A stretch of 64,000 nt of DNA from NCBI GenBank assembly GCA_963513935.1, contig OY740766.1:7285000-7348999 (forward strand). The letters run 5' to 3'. Shown here one piece after another: positions 13,357-22,255 of the stretch (the first letter of the stretch is position 1; each line of letters begins with the position of its first letter). The notes under the pieces are model-generated. The model was not told the DNA's origin. It ran no database searches and saw only the letters and a list, made by a program, of their open reading frames with translations. Source of the DNA: Aphrophora alni (Eukaryota; Arthropoda; Insecta; Hemiptera; Aphrophoridae). Both the position numbers and the translations under genes were made by a program.

Positions 13357-16300
13357 AACTAAATTGGATGGCTGGCCATGGGTTGAAAATCACTGCCCTA
13401 TAGTGAACCTGTGTTATTCTTTTATTATCACAGCTACCAAATTTTCAATGTTGCTATACAATTTTCTGTACCATAATTTAAATAGAAACAAAAAATTTAG
13501 TAATTTCATGAAACGCAACACATTTTGGTTTAATTGCAACACGTCTCGTTCAGATAATATACAACAAAACTCCACAGACAGACTAAACAACTTATGTATG
13601 TCTATTCTATTAATGTACAATCATTTAATAACGTCTTAATTTGTTAATTATTTTTTAAGGTGGGCAAATTCAGAAGTCAAGAAGACAGAGCAGATGCAGA
13701 GTTGAGACAGTTGCTTGGCAATGAAGCTCCGGATAATGATGCTTCATTTACTGGTTCACTTCCTTGGAGACGTCAACGGACAGGTAAAAACATTCATAGG
13801 TTATTATCTTCTTAGGTGTTTTTATAGTTGAGAACAACTGTTAGTGACTTATTGTAATATACAAACAGTGAAGATTTTTGTTTGTTTGTATTTCCTTTTA
13901 ATGATCATACACAGTTAGTTTTGAGGATGAAAACATAAACGGTGCATACATAATGCAGCATTCTGAGATATCCGTACACAAAATCAAAACCTATCTAAAT
14001 AATAAGTATTTATACTCTGAATAAATTTAATTTGTTAAAATATGCATTATAACAGATTCAAAAAAAATCCAAAGGAGTCATTGATCAGATGATCCCTACA
14101 TGAATGTCAAGATCCATAGACCCTGAGAGTAAACTGAGACATATCGAGAAAAAAGTTAAGTCTACCCTCATGTACTTGGAAGGAGTTAAGTAGAAACCAT
14201 TAAGCGCCCCAAGCTTTCATAAAAAACTATTTGTTATCTATATTAGTATTTCAAATCAACACTTGTGGACATACACCAATCAAAGCACTTTGTAATGAAA
14301 AATAAAACAGCGGACGTGTAAATGGATAGACACTGAGGAAAATAAGTCAGAAATTATTAGAAAAGTAGCAGGATTGAATCCTCAAGGACAGAGATGGAAG
14401 GAAGACCCAGAATGACATATAGGTATAACGTGGATAGTGTACTGAGGTTGGCTGCAAGGATATAGTAAGAGATGAAGGCAGAGTACGCTGAATTGATTTT
14501 GTGGATGTCCTATGTTACGTGAAGGAATGATAGAATCAAAATGATGAGACATTTGAATATAATATGTACTTATGAAAGGATGAGCAAATTTGTGAAATGT
14601 TTGTGCATTATTAATTTATCAAGTATGCAAAGTTAAGGGTAAGTTTGGTAATTGCAAAAAAAATTGACCTTCGTTTTTTACTGATTTTATATTTAACGGG
14701 TTTATGAAACTAAAAAAGAGATTTTAAGCATACATTTTATCATCATCATTAGCGTTGTTGTCATTGTGGTTTGTAACTAAGCACGATATTGACCACAAAA
14801 ATTAAGTTAGAAACATAAAATATTGTATAGAACTATAGTGTGTTCATATAGAACCCTATTGAAATTAAGAAAAATATTATAAAAACACTAAAAATGGGGC
14901 ATTTTAAGCAGTTGAAGTTATTCATATTTTATGTGCTATTCAACTTATAACTCACTAAATTAGATAAAAATTTCCAGATTTTAATTCTGCAACTACTGGT
15001 ACTAACTCCCCCTCTCTATATTTATTATCCACAGATAGCAAATTTATTATCACATTATGTGTTATTTCGAACTCTTAATTACCAAAAAAAAATGTGATAT
15101 TTGTATTATTATGAGATACATCAGGGCCAAGCCACCTACACGGGTGTAGGAATATGTATTTACATATACACCGAAATATTGACATGAGTGAAGCAAGTAA
15201 ATAGTGGGATTATAAGCAAGTGGGCACATCTACGAGACCTGTTAAACCCTAGTCGATGTCAAGGAAGTAGTGATGTACACAATTATGAAGTTCAGAAAAC
15301 CTATGTAACAACTGTTTTAAACAAACTTACTCTTTTGGGTAAGATTCCTTCATCTATCAGTTACAATTTAATATTTTCTACAAGGCCTAAAAAAATTTTT
15401 TGGGTATTAAATTTAGAAGATCTGCTTGTATTAAATTGTATGATGGGGCTGGTTAAGTACCATTATGGCCTCATCACCTTATTTATTTTCCTTTAAATTT
15501 AATTCGTTATTATGTTATTTAACCCTAGAACACTACTCATTCGTAAAAATATTACGACCCGCCCTTTGTAAAATTCGGAGAACTCGTAGACAAAAGACGG
15601 ACACGCTCTGTCTTTTTGTTTACCTTCCTGCCATTGTGAATAGAGGCCATTGTCTCACTGCTAAGCTCAAAGTTGAACCGTTATTACCGTACTCAAGCTC
15701 GCGTCTTATATTTTACCAAAGAATAGTGTTTGAGAAAGTTTTAACTATTAAGTGTTTGAATTTTTTTTTTTGTAAATTATTGTTTTTATATTGTTAGCTT
15801 TTAGTGTTTTAAATAGTTTATTGTGTAAATAGTGATTTTAGAGTTCAAAGTGATTGATTTAGCTACTAAGTGTATGTTAATCACTGCAAGGAATGTGATT
15901 CTCAGTGAAGACAGGACTCTAATTTTGGCATTTTTGGCATTCTACCTAATGAACTTATTGTAAATCATTTTCCTCTTTTTATTTAAATTAAACACTTTAA
16001 ATGATGTATTTTATGAATATCCGATTAATTTTTCCAATAAAATAATATTTATATTTTTTTCGATTTTTTTTCCAGATTATTATTTTTTTTAAAACATACT
16101 TGTAGTGGTGGTAAAATACATTTTTTTACAGTTAAAATATGTAGGAGTTTATTGTTAAATATTTTTAAAAACACTTAAAAAAGTGTAAAAAGTGTTATTA
16201 TTTTTAAAAACAATAAAGGATTTAATATAAAAAATAGTCAACACTAAAGTAAAGTTTAAAAAATAACTATAAAAATAAAAACAGAATGTAGTAAAATTTA

Positions 16301-19300
16301 CGAATGAATAGTGATCACGTAACAATGAACTAAGAATAGTAATCTAGGGTTAATCAAATATTATTCAACAGGTCGTACAGTCCTGGGACCTCTTACACGA
16401 GGAGACGGCACCAATGGTAACCTAACAGATGCTGATGATGAAATTATTGAATCCTTAGTAAAGACTGCTACCAAATCTCCATCAACTAGAACTGCGCCTA
16501 GAGAGAGGAAACGGACACGTCATGCAGATCGCAAGTCACGTAAGTACAGTACAAATTTTTAGACACAAGATATAGGGTGTAGGATAAATAATATAACATT
16601 GGTTGTGGATCAGGTGTTGGTGGGATTTAATATGGGAAAATGTTTTATATTCTAAGTAACAATATATCTAAATATTGGTGAAATATTATGTCCATAAAGT
16701 ACTAGACCATTATTTCAAAATTGCTCTCTTTGCAATAGAATTTATAATATCAAAAATACACTGAGATCATTTTGTTATATATCAACAAACAAAAACATTG
16801 TCAATAATAGTTAATTATTTTTATTTTACATTTCAATGTGTTAGTCTTAAATTTTTCTCATTGTTTCTAATTGCAAACAACTCTAATATCTTGAGAATGA
16901 AAAGGGGTGATAAAAAACGGATGTGACAATGTTTTTAGAAAACAAAAATTATGTGTCGCAAATCTTTTTTTCTTTTAAAAATTTTACAGTTAGTTTCACA
17001 ATGGTGGTGTCAAGATAGTTGCCAAAAATTCAAAAGCACAACAAACGCAAGCTAATGTACTCTCTAACAACCATACATCAACTTTGAAGTTTAGATTTCT
17101 TATTATTTTTTAGATATTACAAGTATTCTAGATTTTAATTACACCCTGTATGTTTTACATAATGTCATTCGGTTGAGCAGACTTCTCTCTAACAGTTATT
17201 TTCCAAAAATAGATACTAATTAAAATTATGTAAGAACTAAATCTAAAAATGTAATCCCACATTTATAAGGCAGAATATTATGAGATAAAAGTTGGAATTA
17301 TTACAAACTCGAAAAATTCTGAGAAAAAAGTCACTATTATTCCTAGCTTGTTATATTCTGAGAAAGAAGTTGGAATATTCTGACTTTAATGTCGAAATTT
17401 AACAAAATATTTCACGATGTCCCTTCAGCACTATCGTACGACTTTGATAATGAAAAATACAGAACTTTTGGTTCTGTCTTATAATTTTAAAATTTATTTA
17501 CATTCCTAAATTTGATTTGAACTGTTAGAAATTTTGGTTTTTTCTACGAAAGTAGCCAAATAATAAAAATCTATATGAAATAAATGATCAATATTTTTTT
17601 ACAATTGAAATTTACAATTTACAATTGAAATACAGTAGAAATATATATATATTTGTAACATGTTAAAGTATGCATAATTTTCCCAGCTATTTTTTTAATT
17701 TTTCAAAACAATTTAATGAAAGTAAATTTCATAAGCTTAAGAACAATTACAAAATTAATACAATGTTATGTAGTGAATTTAGAGCCATGAGACTTTTTAT
17801 GATAAAACAAAAAAATAGGCCCCACATAATATTTATGAAATATGAAAATTTATGATCTAAATCAAGCGGCATACCGATAAAAATTGTAGTTCATCAGGTA
17901 ACTGAAAAAAATAATAAAAACCAAGATTGTTGTCAATAATAATAATAATACTGTGGGCACAAGAGCCCGTGAAAGGCCTAGGACACCTAGATAGCTAGAT
18001 GCTATAGGTGATATGTGATTACCACATTGTCTTTCAGTGTATTTCCAACATTCACAACCAGTTGAAGATCTCCTCTTTCTCACAATGCTGGGTCAACACT
18101 ATTTTTTTTTTTTTGAGTCACCATGGGAGTAAAACATTGAACATACAAAACGAGAGGGCTAGCAGTAGACTATCCAAGGACTCATCGTCGATAATAAACA
18201 AAATTAAAATATCACCAAATAAAGTTTAGAATAAAAACATAATTTCTTATCAAAGTATTTCTGAGAGAAAGTTTTAAGTTGTAAATATTATTTTATATCA
18301 AAAATATTTTTATTTTTAAAATGTATTAAAACTTGTACAATTTACTTTTAGGACAATAAACATATTGGAGACAAATCTGGAGAGAGTTTGTTTGGTTTAG
18401 CAATGTCAAGGAAATTATGCCGGAAAAAAATTAATTAAATTTTATCTAAAAAGCGATTTTAAATTATAAATAAAACAATTTACTATAATTACTATCATTT
18501 TACCAATATTTTACTTAATGGATTAAATCTTTTTTTTTTTCAAAATTTAAAACATCCTTGTTCAAATTTTTATAAAATGTGAACCTTGTCGGAAATAATA
18601 AAAGTAGGCCTAGATTAAACGGGTGTAAATCCCGCACTAGACCTCCATCATTGTTTCAGTTAACTCCCATTCCTTGATCTAACGTCTTCTCTTGGTGCAG
18701 TCATTAAGCGATCTCGTACACGGGATAATGTACCTGTGGAAGACGCTGTCAATGAGTCTTGATTCTACGGTAACGTCACATTCTACCAGCTTTCCTGCTT
18801 TTACTAGCTTGACATTTATCAACTGTACAGATGCTAACTTACTTTAAGGTGGGATTTTTGTATTTGGTGTCGTAACATTATAATTGGAGCATGCTGATTT
18901 CAGTGAGCTTTTAAACTGTTTTAACTTGCTAAATTGTTAATAATAGATTAAAATTATTAACCATTCTTATCAGGTTACAGCGCTGATGTGAGTTAAGCAA
19001 ATAAGAGAAGAAAACTGTTTTAGGGCAGTTGTATAGAAAACCCAAACTGATAACATAGCTAATTAACATGATGTAATTTTGATTTTTATGTATTTTTCCA
19101 TGCTTTAACATTTAATAACAAGTATTTGTTTTTTTTCCATTGTATTTTTGTTACTGTAAAAGTTTAAAGGCCAGTCAATATTAGAATTTCCTGGTAAATT
19201 CCAAAATTACCAACATCTTTCAGTAAAGACTGAATTATATAGTTATAATAAATATAAACTTTTACAAGAGACCTTGATAATTTTATTTACTGATTCAAGT

Positions 19301-21959
19301 AATAAAGTTATTAAAATTCAAATATTTATGTGAGCTTTTATAGTGTATTTATGCATTACAAAATTGATTTAGAAACAAATCATATACAAATGAATATATA
19401 AGATGTGTCATCTTTTTTATCTACAGTAGAATCTCTGTTAACCGGCCTCGGATTAACCGGTCCTCGGATTAACCAGCCTATATCGTAGTGTACTGGTTGG
19501 ATGAGAGTTTCCGAAAATAAATTGTAATTGAAACACCAAAGCGGCGGCGATATCAAACGACTTTGTTGATAGCGGTATCCCATTGTCGGCGGAGTAAAAA
19601 CACCGCGGCACCAAAGCAGCGGCGAGTCAAACGATTTTGTCGATAGCGGTATCCTATTGTCGGCGGCATAAAAACACAGCGGCATTGGCACCCGTCGATA
19701 TAGCAGACATACACCCACAAAAACGTTTGATGGGCCGCTTTTTTCCAACAAATCATTTTAGTATACATTATGGAAAATATAACATTTCTTTTCAGTTTTC
19801 GGAAGCTTGTGTTGGTTTCGTTTGAGACGTGACAGAGGGGAATCTGTAAAAAAGCTTTGTAGTGTTTAATTTTTTTATGTTTGATGTATAATATACATAA
19901 CATAATATATATATACGATACATTTATGTACAATAAAATGAGTTGCAATAACATCTTAATTGCATAATTCTTAGTGCTACCTGATTAAATAAGCTTTCTT
20001 TGAACGAAAACCGATTTTTCACGGGAACCTCGGATTAACCGGCTAAACGGGCAACCGGCCCGGGTGTCAGTCCCGACTAGACCGGTTAAGAGGGGTTCTA
20101 CTGTTTATAATGTTTGAGATATCTGTTCAGGAAACAGTGCCTTCTTAACAGACCAAATCACTGTTGTTAGTTTACCTCTATTGCTAATTTGAATGCCCTT
20201 CTTCTAGCCTTATCAGGCCATCTCAACAGTTTTCAAGCCTGTCTATAAATTTATCCACACATTCCACCTTTCTGGGTTTTCTTTAGAATCTCATGATACA
20301 GGTAAAAACAATATAGAGCTAAACTGGATTAAAACATGGAAGTACAGAAAAAATATTTTAGGCTGAGGTGTCTAAAGGGATAACCATCTTTGATGGTTCT
20401 ATATAATACCCATTTACACTACCACACTACCTATGTTTGGAAGACTGTAGTGTACTCCCCCCTTTCTATAGCTCCATACCTGGTACATAAAAGTGACCCT
20501 ATTAGCTTCTTCAACCTATAAGCCTGGAAAAATCTGTGTAGCATATCAGCCTATTCAACATTCTTTAAATCGTATCACCATATCAAAGTTTTGATCAAAT
20601 CTGTATGCAACCATTTTAGAATATTATTGAAGAAGAGCTTTTATTTCCTACATAATAGGTTGATTGCTTATTGCATTGTACAAAATTTACCATTGCCAAT
20701 TTAAAAATTTATCATATTTTAAAATTAATTTGTTTTAATTTGTTGTAGGTGATTAATATTATTGCATGCAGAATGTAATTTTACATTTATAGTATGACGT
20801 AACCTGGTTATTTGATGAAATATTTTATTAACACAGTTTTGGCTTTAAATCATTGTCAATGAAATTGAATAATGTTTTAAGTGTGTTTTTATTAAGTTAA
20901 GATATATGGCTTGTTAAAAAATTTTCTGACCTGATTTTTCCCCATAGAAATAACATTGTTCCCTTGTAACATGGGAAGTGACCTCTAGTAAAGATAATGA
21001 TGGTACTTTCATGTACATGTGTGGGTTTTCCCCTCTTGCAGAGAAAAAGAGTTACGGATAGTCAGTCTGGGAATGAATCTACATGTAGCCTTTCAGATTT
21101 TCATTTTACACAAAATTGAGGTCCTTTCTAGCTGGAATTTTAACTTGGAGAATAGCCAAAAATCACAAAGACCTATATCGGTTAAGTTGAGAACCTTACG
21201 TACCACAAGAGCATTCGTGGCCAAAAAACTAATCAGATGAGAAGAATAATATGGTTATGTTAGGCTAATACAGCCTTCTAGTTTCCACTGTCTACAGGTC
21301 TTTTACACTGCACAACATCACGATGGCGACAGAGGATCTCTTAGGTATTTCATTAATACTCTCAGCACTAAACAAATTTTTGTTTGAAATTAAATGTATC
21401 GAACCAGTGGTTGTTCTCATCTCCTTGCAAGTTCCTCCTCTGCACATGGTCAATTATCCAGCCATTTCGCTTTGTTATGGGCCTGTCATAATGTCAGTAT
21501 TTCTCCATTGATGTATGGCTATCTCTTAAATGGTTGTACAACTCCTAATGTGTATGATGACCATGGGATCGTTGTTGAAACATTTCTGAATTGTTTGTAC
21601 TTTAGTTATCAGTTAGCTTGATGCAAAACATATGATTAAGTAATTTTATATAAATGAAGATCAGAAAGGCCCTCACTCACAGACTGACTGCCAACAATGT
21701 ACACTTTCTGTCGAGAAGAAAAATATTCATGCATGCACACGAACATATTCTTTACCTCTCAACGAGAGGAAAATTAAAATATGAAACATATCCAACAATT
21801 GTTTCAAAACTATTTAAAAAAATTTATATGACACCATTAAAACTATTTGTTATAATTTCCCCACTTTGTTATATTCATTTTACAGTACGCAGGACATTAA
21901 GGAATGGTCTATCAGAAGAAGAAAAGAAACATCTAGCAGCATACATCAAGGGTTATTGA
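1908..21959 (+). CDS. Fhod: FHOD-family formin gene, 3' part (10 exons, two alternative ends)
   Basis: Overall gene model. Exons are 1908-2066, 3980-4162, 4592-4711, 6516-6650, 8195-8340, 10476-10743, 13660-13783 and 16372-16539, then either 18701-18762 or 21886-21959. All junctions are GT-AG and the phases (0,0,0,0,2,0,1,1) join without a stop, giving about 460 residues to the distal stop. FHOD formins nucleate and bundle actin through a dimeric FH2 domain and are held inactive by their C-terminal DAD binding the N-terminal GBD/FH3 region; they act in stress fibres and sarcomeres. FHOD-specific blocks seen are [56 protein letters not shown] and RKSLRRTL. The start of FH2 and everything upstream lies outside the window. 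Family assignment is strong; the symbol follows the single insect Fhod gene. Confidence 0.95.
2270..2420 (-). pseudogene. possible reverse-transcriptase tail relic (non-LTR)
   Basis: Read on the minus strand the segment gives [17 protein letters not shown], like the RLRWFGHV motif found near the end of many insect non-LTR retrotransposon ORFs. It is short and degraded with no other domain alongside, so this is tentative. Confidence 0.3.
2930..3505 (+). pseudogene. Tc1/mariner-type transposase C-terminal half, frameshifted
   Basis: It reads [17 protein letters not shown], then [10 protein letters not shown], shifts frame at about 3072, and continues [51 protein letters not shown] and [19 protein letters not shown]. 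This is the order of a widespread insect DDE transposase family. The second catalytic residue in FQQDGA is Asn, there is a frameshift plus a TAA at 3250, and the N-terminal half is absent. The segment after 3375 (to the TTTTTGCACCACCC stretch near 3500) is probably the element's 3' end. It belongs to a different family from the element at 180-1345. Confidence 0.8.
3892..3937. repeat. A/T low-complexity tract (AAT)n-like
   Basis: An A run followed by AAT repeats and further A runs, about 40 bp upstream of an FHOD splice acceptor. Confidence 0.8.
3980..4162 (+). CDS. Fhod: FHOD exon B: FH2 domain, [11 protein letters not shown] block
   Basis: 61 codons, phase 0 at both ends. It reads [19 protein letters not shown], then [15 protein letters not shown] and [11 protein letters not shown], matching the helical FH2 core of FHOD proteins in order and spacing. 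The acceptor is TTTAG|AAACTG and the donor AAG|GTATGG. A short A/T-only tract (3892-3937) lies about 40 bp upstream of the acceptor, so the pyrimidine tract is weak. The minus-strand open frame over the same bases is only its shadow. Confidence 0.96.
4592..4711 (+). CDS. Fhod: FHOD exon C: FH2 domain with altered GNFLN motif
   Basis: 40 codons, phase 0. It reads [17 protein letters not shown] and ends [12 protein letters not shown]. The end is the formin GNFLN signature, but the Asn is replaced by Ile (codon ATA at 4690-4692). The acceptor is CTTTAG|GAAATT and the donor GAG|GTAACT. Together with exons B and D it forms the middle of FH2. Confidence 0.95.
5251..5696. mobile_element. pogo-type MITE, 446 bp, 24-bp TIRs
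   Basis: Perfect-but-one 24-bp inverted termini CA(A/G)TAGGGCCCCGATTATCCGAGC lie at 5251-5274 and 5673-5696, with TA on both sides (5249-5250, 5697-5698). CAGTAxxxCxCGxTTATCCG ends with TA duplication are typical of pogo/Tigger-like elements (family knowledge). The interior is GC-richer than its surroundings and has no transposase. A second CGGATAAC copy near 5312 is a partial internal repeat of the terminus. It is intronic in FHOD. Confidence 0.85.
6516..6650 (+). CDS. Fhod: FHOD exon D: FH2 domain, [15 protein letters not shown] block
   Basis: 45 codons, phase 0, reading [36 protein letters not shown] and ending DLYSE. The spacing from GNxLNG to KVxEVKDT and LLHHLC matches FHOD1/FHOD3, except that the usual GSQSSGF loop after GNFLNG is short here (GNE|VKGF). 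The acceptor TTTTAG|GTC follows a T/G-rich tract and the donor is GAG|GTAAAT. Confidence 0.96.
6749..7035 (+). repeat. direct repeat pair, ~80 bp, 198 bp apart
   Basis: TGTGGGAAAT...AGCCAATTA...TAGTTTCCAAACTTTCA...GAACCTAAA occurs at about 6749-6830 and again at about 6947-7035, with mismatches. It is a local tandem duplication in an FHOD intron with no coding content. Confidence 0.7.
7407..8049. mobile_element. piggyBac-type MITE, 643 bp, TTAA-flanked
   Basis: Starts CCCTTCGCACGC and ends GCGTGGGAAGGG (inverted, one mismatch), with TTAA target duplications at 7403-7406 and 8050-8053. TTAA duplication plus CCC termini is the piggyBac superfamily hallmark. The interior is partly GC-rich (7735-7900) with no intact frame. 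It lies in the intron just before FHOD exon E. Confidence 0.8.
8195..8340 (+). CDS. Fhod: FHOD exon E: FH2 domain, [11 protein letters not shown] block
   Basis: 48 codons plus two bases (phase 2 exit). It contains [19 protein letters not shown] followed by [20 protein letters not shown], a helical segment near the C-terminal end of FH2. The acceptor is TTGCCTTCAG|ATTGGA and the donor AA|GTAAGT. A piggyBac-type MITE ends 145 bp upstream. Confidence 0.95.
8341..10475. other. FHOD intron without recognised genes
   Basis: AT-rich apart from a GC-richer patch at about 9310-9560, which has short open frames (62 and 65 codons) without family resemblance and may be a transposon fragment. No TIRs or direct flanks could be paired for it. 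Confidence 0.6.
8901..8928. repeat. 10-bp stem inverted repeat
   Basis: AGTTTGTAAG and its exact complement are separated by 8 bases in an FHOD intron. It could be the tip of a degraded element; no flanking duplication was seen. Confidence 0.5.
10476..10743 (+). CDS. Fhod: FHOD exon F: end of FH2 and ERNKTRG region
   Basis: 268 bp; its first base completes a Lys codon with exon E, then 89 codons. It reads [48 protein letters not shown] and [13 protein letters not shown], which is the C-terminal FH2 helix and the basic extension typical of FHOD. The acceptor is TTGTTTAG|A. The donor GAG|GTTTGT is weak at positions +3 to +4, so read-through into the intron (IVCAILLYL then stop) is conceivable. 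No Met start is implied; the ATG inside is internal. Confidence 0.96.
10890..11345 (-). pseudogene. non-LTR retrotransposon reverse-transcriptase relic
   Basis: On the minus strand the segment near 11345 reads [12 protein letters not shown] then, in shifting frames, [15 protein letters not shown]. This resembles the region before RT where R1/Jockey-type elements have WKxAxVIPIPKP-KxxxxPxSYRPIS. Near 11030-10910 it reads [14 protein letters not shown] and [11 protein letters not shown], resembling the RT block W-x-I-L-x-x-L...YLSNRKI. Stops and frameshifts are frequent. Order and spacing agree with an old insertion in antisense to FHOD. Confidence 0.5.
11590..12245 (-). pseudogene. hAT transposase C-terminal remnant
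   Basis: The open part (12245 down to 12015) reads [19 protein letters not shown], then FPTLSQCK, the helical segment found in hAT transposases related to ZBED5/SCAND3/GTF2IRD2-like proteins. Further down come [32 protein letters not shown] and [17 protein letters not shown], the conserved hAT C-terminal dimerisation segment (CEQLFSxMKxxKSKxRxxL). Several stops separate the blocks and the N-terminal catalytic part is missing. Confidence 0.8.
13321..13354 (+). repeat. poly(A) tract, 34 bases
   Basis: Uninterrupted run of A inside the right end of the hAT element. It is a likely site of length error or polymorphism. Confidence 0.9.
13660..13783 (+). CDS. Fhod: FHOD exon G: post-FH2 linker
   Basis: 41 codons plus one base (phase 1 exit), beginning [19 protein letters not shown] and ending LPWRRQRT. 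The acceptor TTTTTTAAG|GTG is unusual in having AAG instead of C/TAG, but the pyrimidine run is good and the phase is right. FHOD proteins have a variable, low-complexity linker here, so homology is weak. The call rests on phase, codon content and position between exons F and H. The hAT element ends about 265 bp upstream. Confidence 0.82.
14285..14530 (+). pseudogene. possible non-LTR retrotransposon 3' ORF relic
   Basis: Fragments [18 protein letters not shown] and [19 protein letters not shown] resemble, in order, the end of R1/Jockey-type ORFs (GRPRxRWxDxVxxDLR). They sit in different frames with stops. Weak evidence. Confidence 0.3.
15523..16349. mobile_element. piggyBac-type MITE, 827 bp, ending 22 bp before FHOD exon H
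   Basis: TTAA duplications lie at 15519-15522 and 16350-16353. Termini CCCTAGAACACTA and (inverted) CCCTAGATTACTA match with few changes. A further inverted pair, CATTCGTAAAAATATTAC near 15540 and its counterpart near 16300, supports the call. No transposase frame is present. Only 22 bases separate its end from exon H, so the branch point of that intron probably lies inside the element (for example GAACTAAG near 16327). Confidence 0.75.
16372..16539 (+). CDS. Fhod: FHOD exon [10 protein letters not shown] block and basic DAD start
   Basis: The first two bases complete a Gly codon, then 55 codons plus one base (phase 1 exit). It contains [15 protein letters not shown], matching the FHOD DEIMDLLVQSVTKS block, then [14 protein letters not shown], the basic start of the diaphanous autoregulatory domain (DAD). 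The acceptor is CAACAG|GTCGTA and the donor C|GTAAGT. The exon sits 22 bp after the end of a piggyBac-type MITE. In human FHOD1 this basic stretch carries ROCK phosphorylation sites (known); the Thr of RKRTR and the Ser of RKS are the corresponding residues (inferred). Confidence 0.93.
16540..18700. other. FHOD intron; possible retroelement 3' end near 17.93-18.1 kb
   Basis: Mostly AT-rich with nothing recognised. At 17936-17951 an (ATT)n-like tract on the minus strand follows a GC-richer stretch ending GGGCTCTTGTGCCCACAGT, which looks like the 3' end and simple tail of a minus-strand non-LTR element. No RT domain could be read. Confidence 0.35.
18701..18762 (+). CDS. Fhod: FHOD alternative last exon 1 (proximal; non-canonical tail)
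   Basis: Joining exon H's final C to this exon gives Leu and then 19 more residues before [23 protein letters not shown]. The acceptor is strong (CTTCTCTTGGTGCAG). It would replace the canonical LRRTL tail with an acidic end, keeping RKSL but losing the Thr equivalent to the last ROCK site of FHOD1. Candidate poly(A) signals AATAAA lie at 19247 and 19301. Evidence is phase, acceptor quality and the immediate in-frame stop; no transcript is available, so a chance pseudo-exon cannot be excluded. A small fragment resembling a pogo-type repeat end lies just upstream (about 18608-18645). Confidence 0.55.
19247..19306 (+). other. candidate poly(A) signals for the proximal FHOD end
   Basis: Two AATAAA hexamers (19247-19252 and 19301-19306) lie 485-540 bp after the proximal stop and would make a 3' UTR of ordinary length. 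Motif only. Confidence 0.3.
19424..20103. mobile_element. pogo-type MITE, ~680 bp, with internal 75-bp tandem repeat
   Basis: Left end CAGTAGAATCTCTGTTAACCGG and right end (inverted) CAGTAGAACCCCTCTTAACCGG pair over about 22 bp (19424-19445 and 20082-20103). TA flanks the left end; the right flank is TT, so the duplication is imperfect. The CGGATTAACCGG motif recurs near both ends. The interior holds a two-copy 75-bp tandem repeat. It lies between the two alternative last exons of FHOD. Confidence 0.75.
19534..19683 (+). repeat. 75-bp tandem duplication inside pogo-type MITE
   Basis: CACCAAAGCGGCGGCGA opens 19534-19608 and CACCAAAGCAGCGGCGA opens 19609-19683. Both continue through GATAGCGGTATCC and TTGTCGGCGG, and the two copies are nearly identical. 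They are GC-rich compared with the surrounding DNA. Confidence 0.85.
20104..21885. other. FHOD intron or proximal-isoform downstream DNA; nothing recognised
   Basis: AT-rich sequence with only short open frames of 60-75 codons and no motif, repeat pairing or family resemblance that I could support. Confidence 0.6.
21886..21959 (+). CDS. Fhod: FHOD last exon 2 (distal; canonical DAD tail)
   Basis: Two bases complete a Leu codon with exon H, giving [20 protein letters not shown], then AAYIKGY and TGA at 21957-21959. RKSLRRTLxxGL is the conserved DAD core of FHOD formins (RKSLRRTLKSGL in vertebrates), which binds the N-terminal region in cis to keep the protein inactive. The acceptor is ATTTTACAG. 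The frame is open upstream to an ATG at 21654, but that stretch is intronic AT-rich sequence without family resemblance. Confidence 0.93.
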
Positions 21960-22249
21960 CAGCATAAGTGTATCAGTGCTAGTTTAACTTTATTATTCCT
22001 TTATATTTAAAAAAAAATAGTAATTTAAAAGTAGCAAAACAAGCCAAATGTAAATTAAATTCAGTATCAGTAGTTGCTAATCATTGATAAAGCAATCATA
22101 AGAAAGTGGCAAACAAGACATGTTGTTGACCAACGATCTAGAGATTTTTATAATGGCTGTGTTTTAAGCAAGAACTAAATATTCTGTGATATAGGAAAAT
22201 TGGAATTAATATATATAATTTATATATGTATATATTTTAATTAATAGAA

Positions 22250-22255
22250 AATAAA
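22250..22255 (+). other. candidate poly(A) signal for the distal FHOD end
   Basis: AATAAA about 290 bp after the distal stop codon, following an AT-rich stretch. Motif only; many AATAAA hexamers occur further on, so the true 3' end may be later. Confidence 0.35.

Larger units (their letters stand above)
11362..13395 (-). mobile_element. hAT element, ~2.03 kb, decayed, 8-bp target duplication
   Basis: Ends AAGTGGTTTTCAAC (11362-11375) and GTTGAAAATCACTG (ending 13395) are inverted copies of the hAT-type CAGTGGTTxTCAAC terminus. Flanks CCCTAGAG (11354-11361) and CCCTATAG (13396-13403) form an 8-bp duplication with one change, as expected for hAT. Transposase remains lie on the minus strand at about 11590-12245. 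The element is antisense in the FHOD intron between exons F and G. A 34-base A run (13321-13354) lies near its right end. Confidence 0.88.

Noticed and set aside
19380..19954. overlapping minus-strand frames of 123 and 133 codons
   Set aside because: They run through the pogo-type MITE and its 75-bp tandem repeat. The repeated peptide pieces simply reflect the DNA duplication.
21654..21959. 101-codon frame as a separate gene
   Set aside because: Only the last 24 codons match FHOD and they follow a proper acceptor. The upstream part is AT-rich intron without homology.
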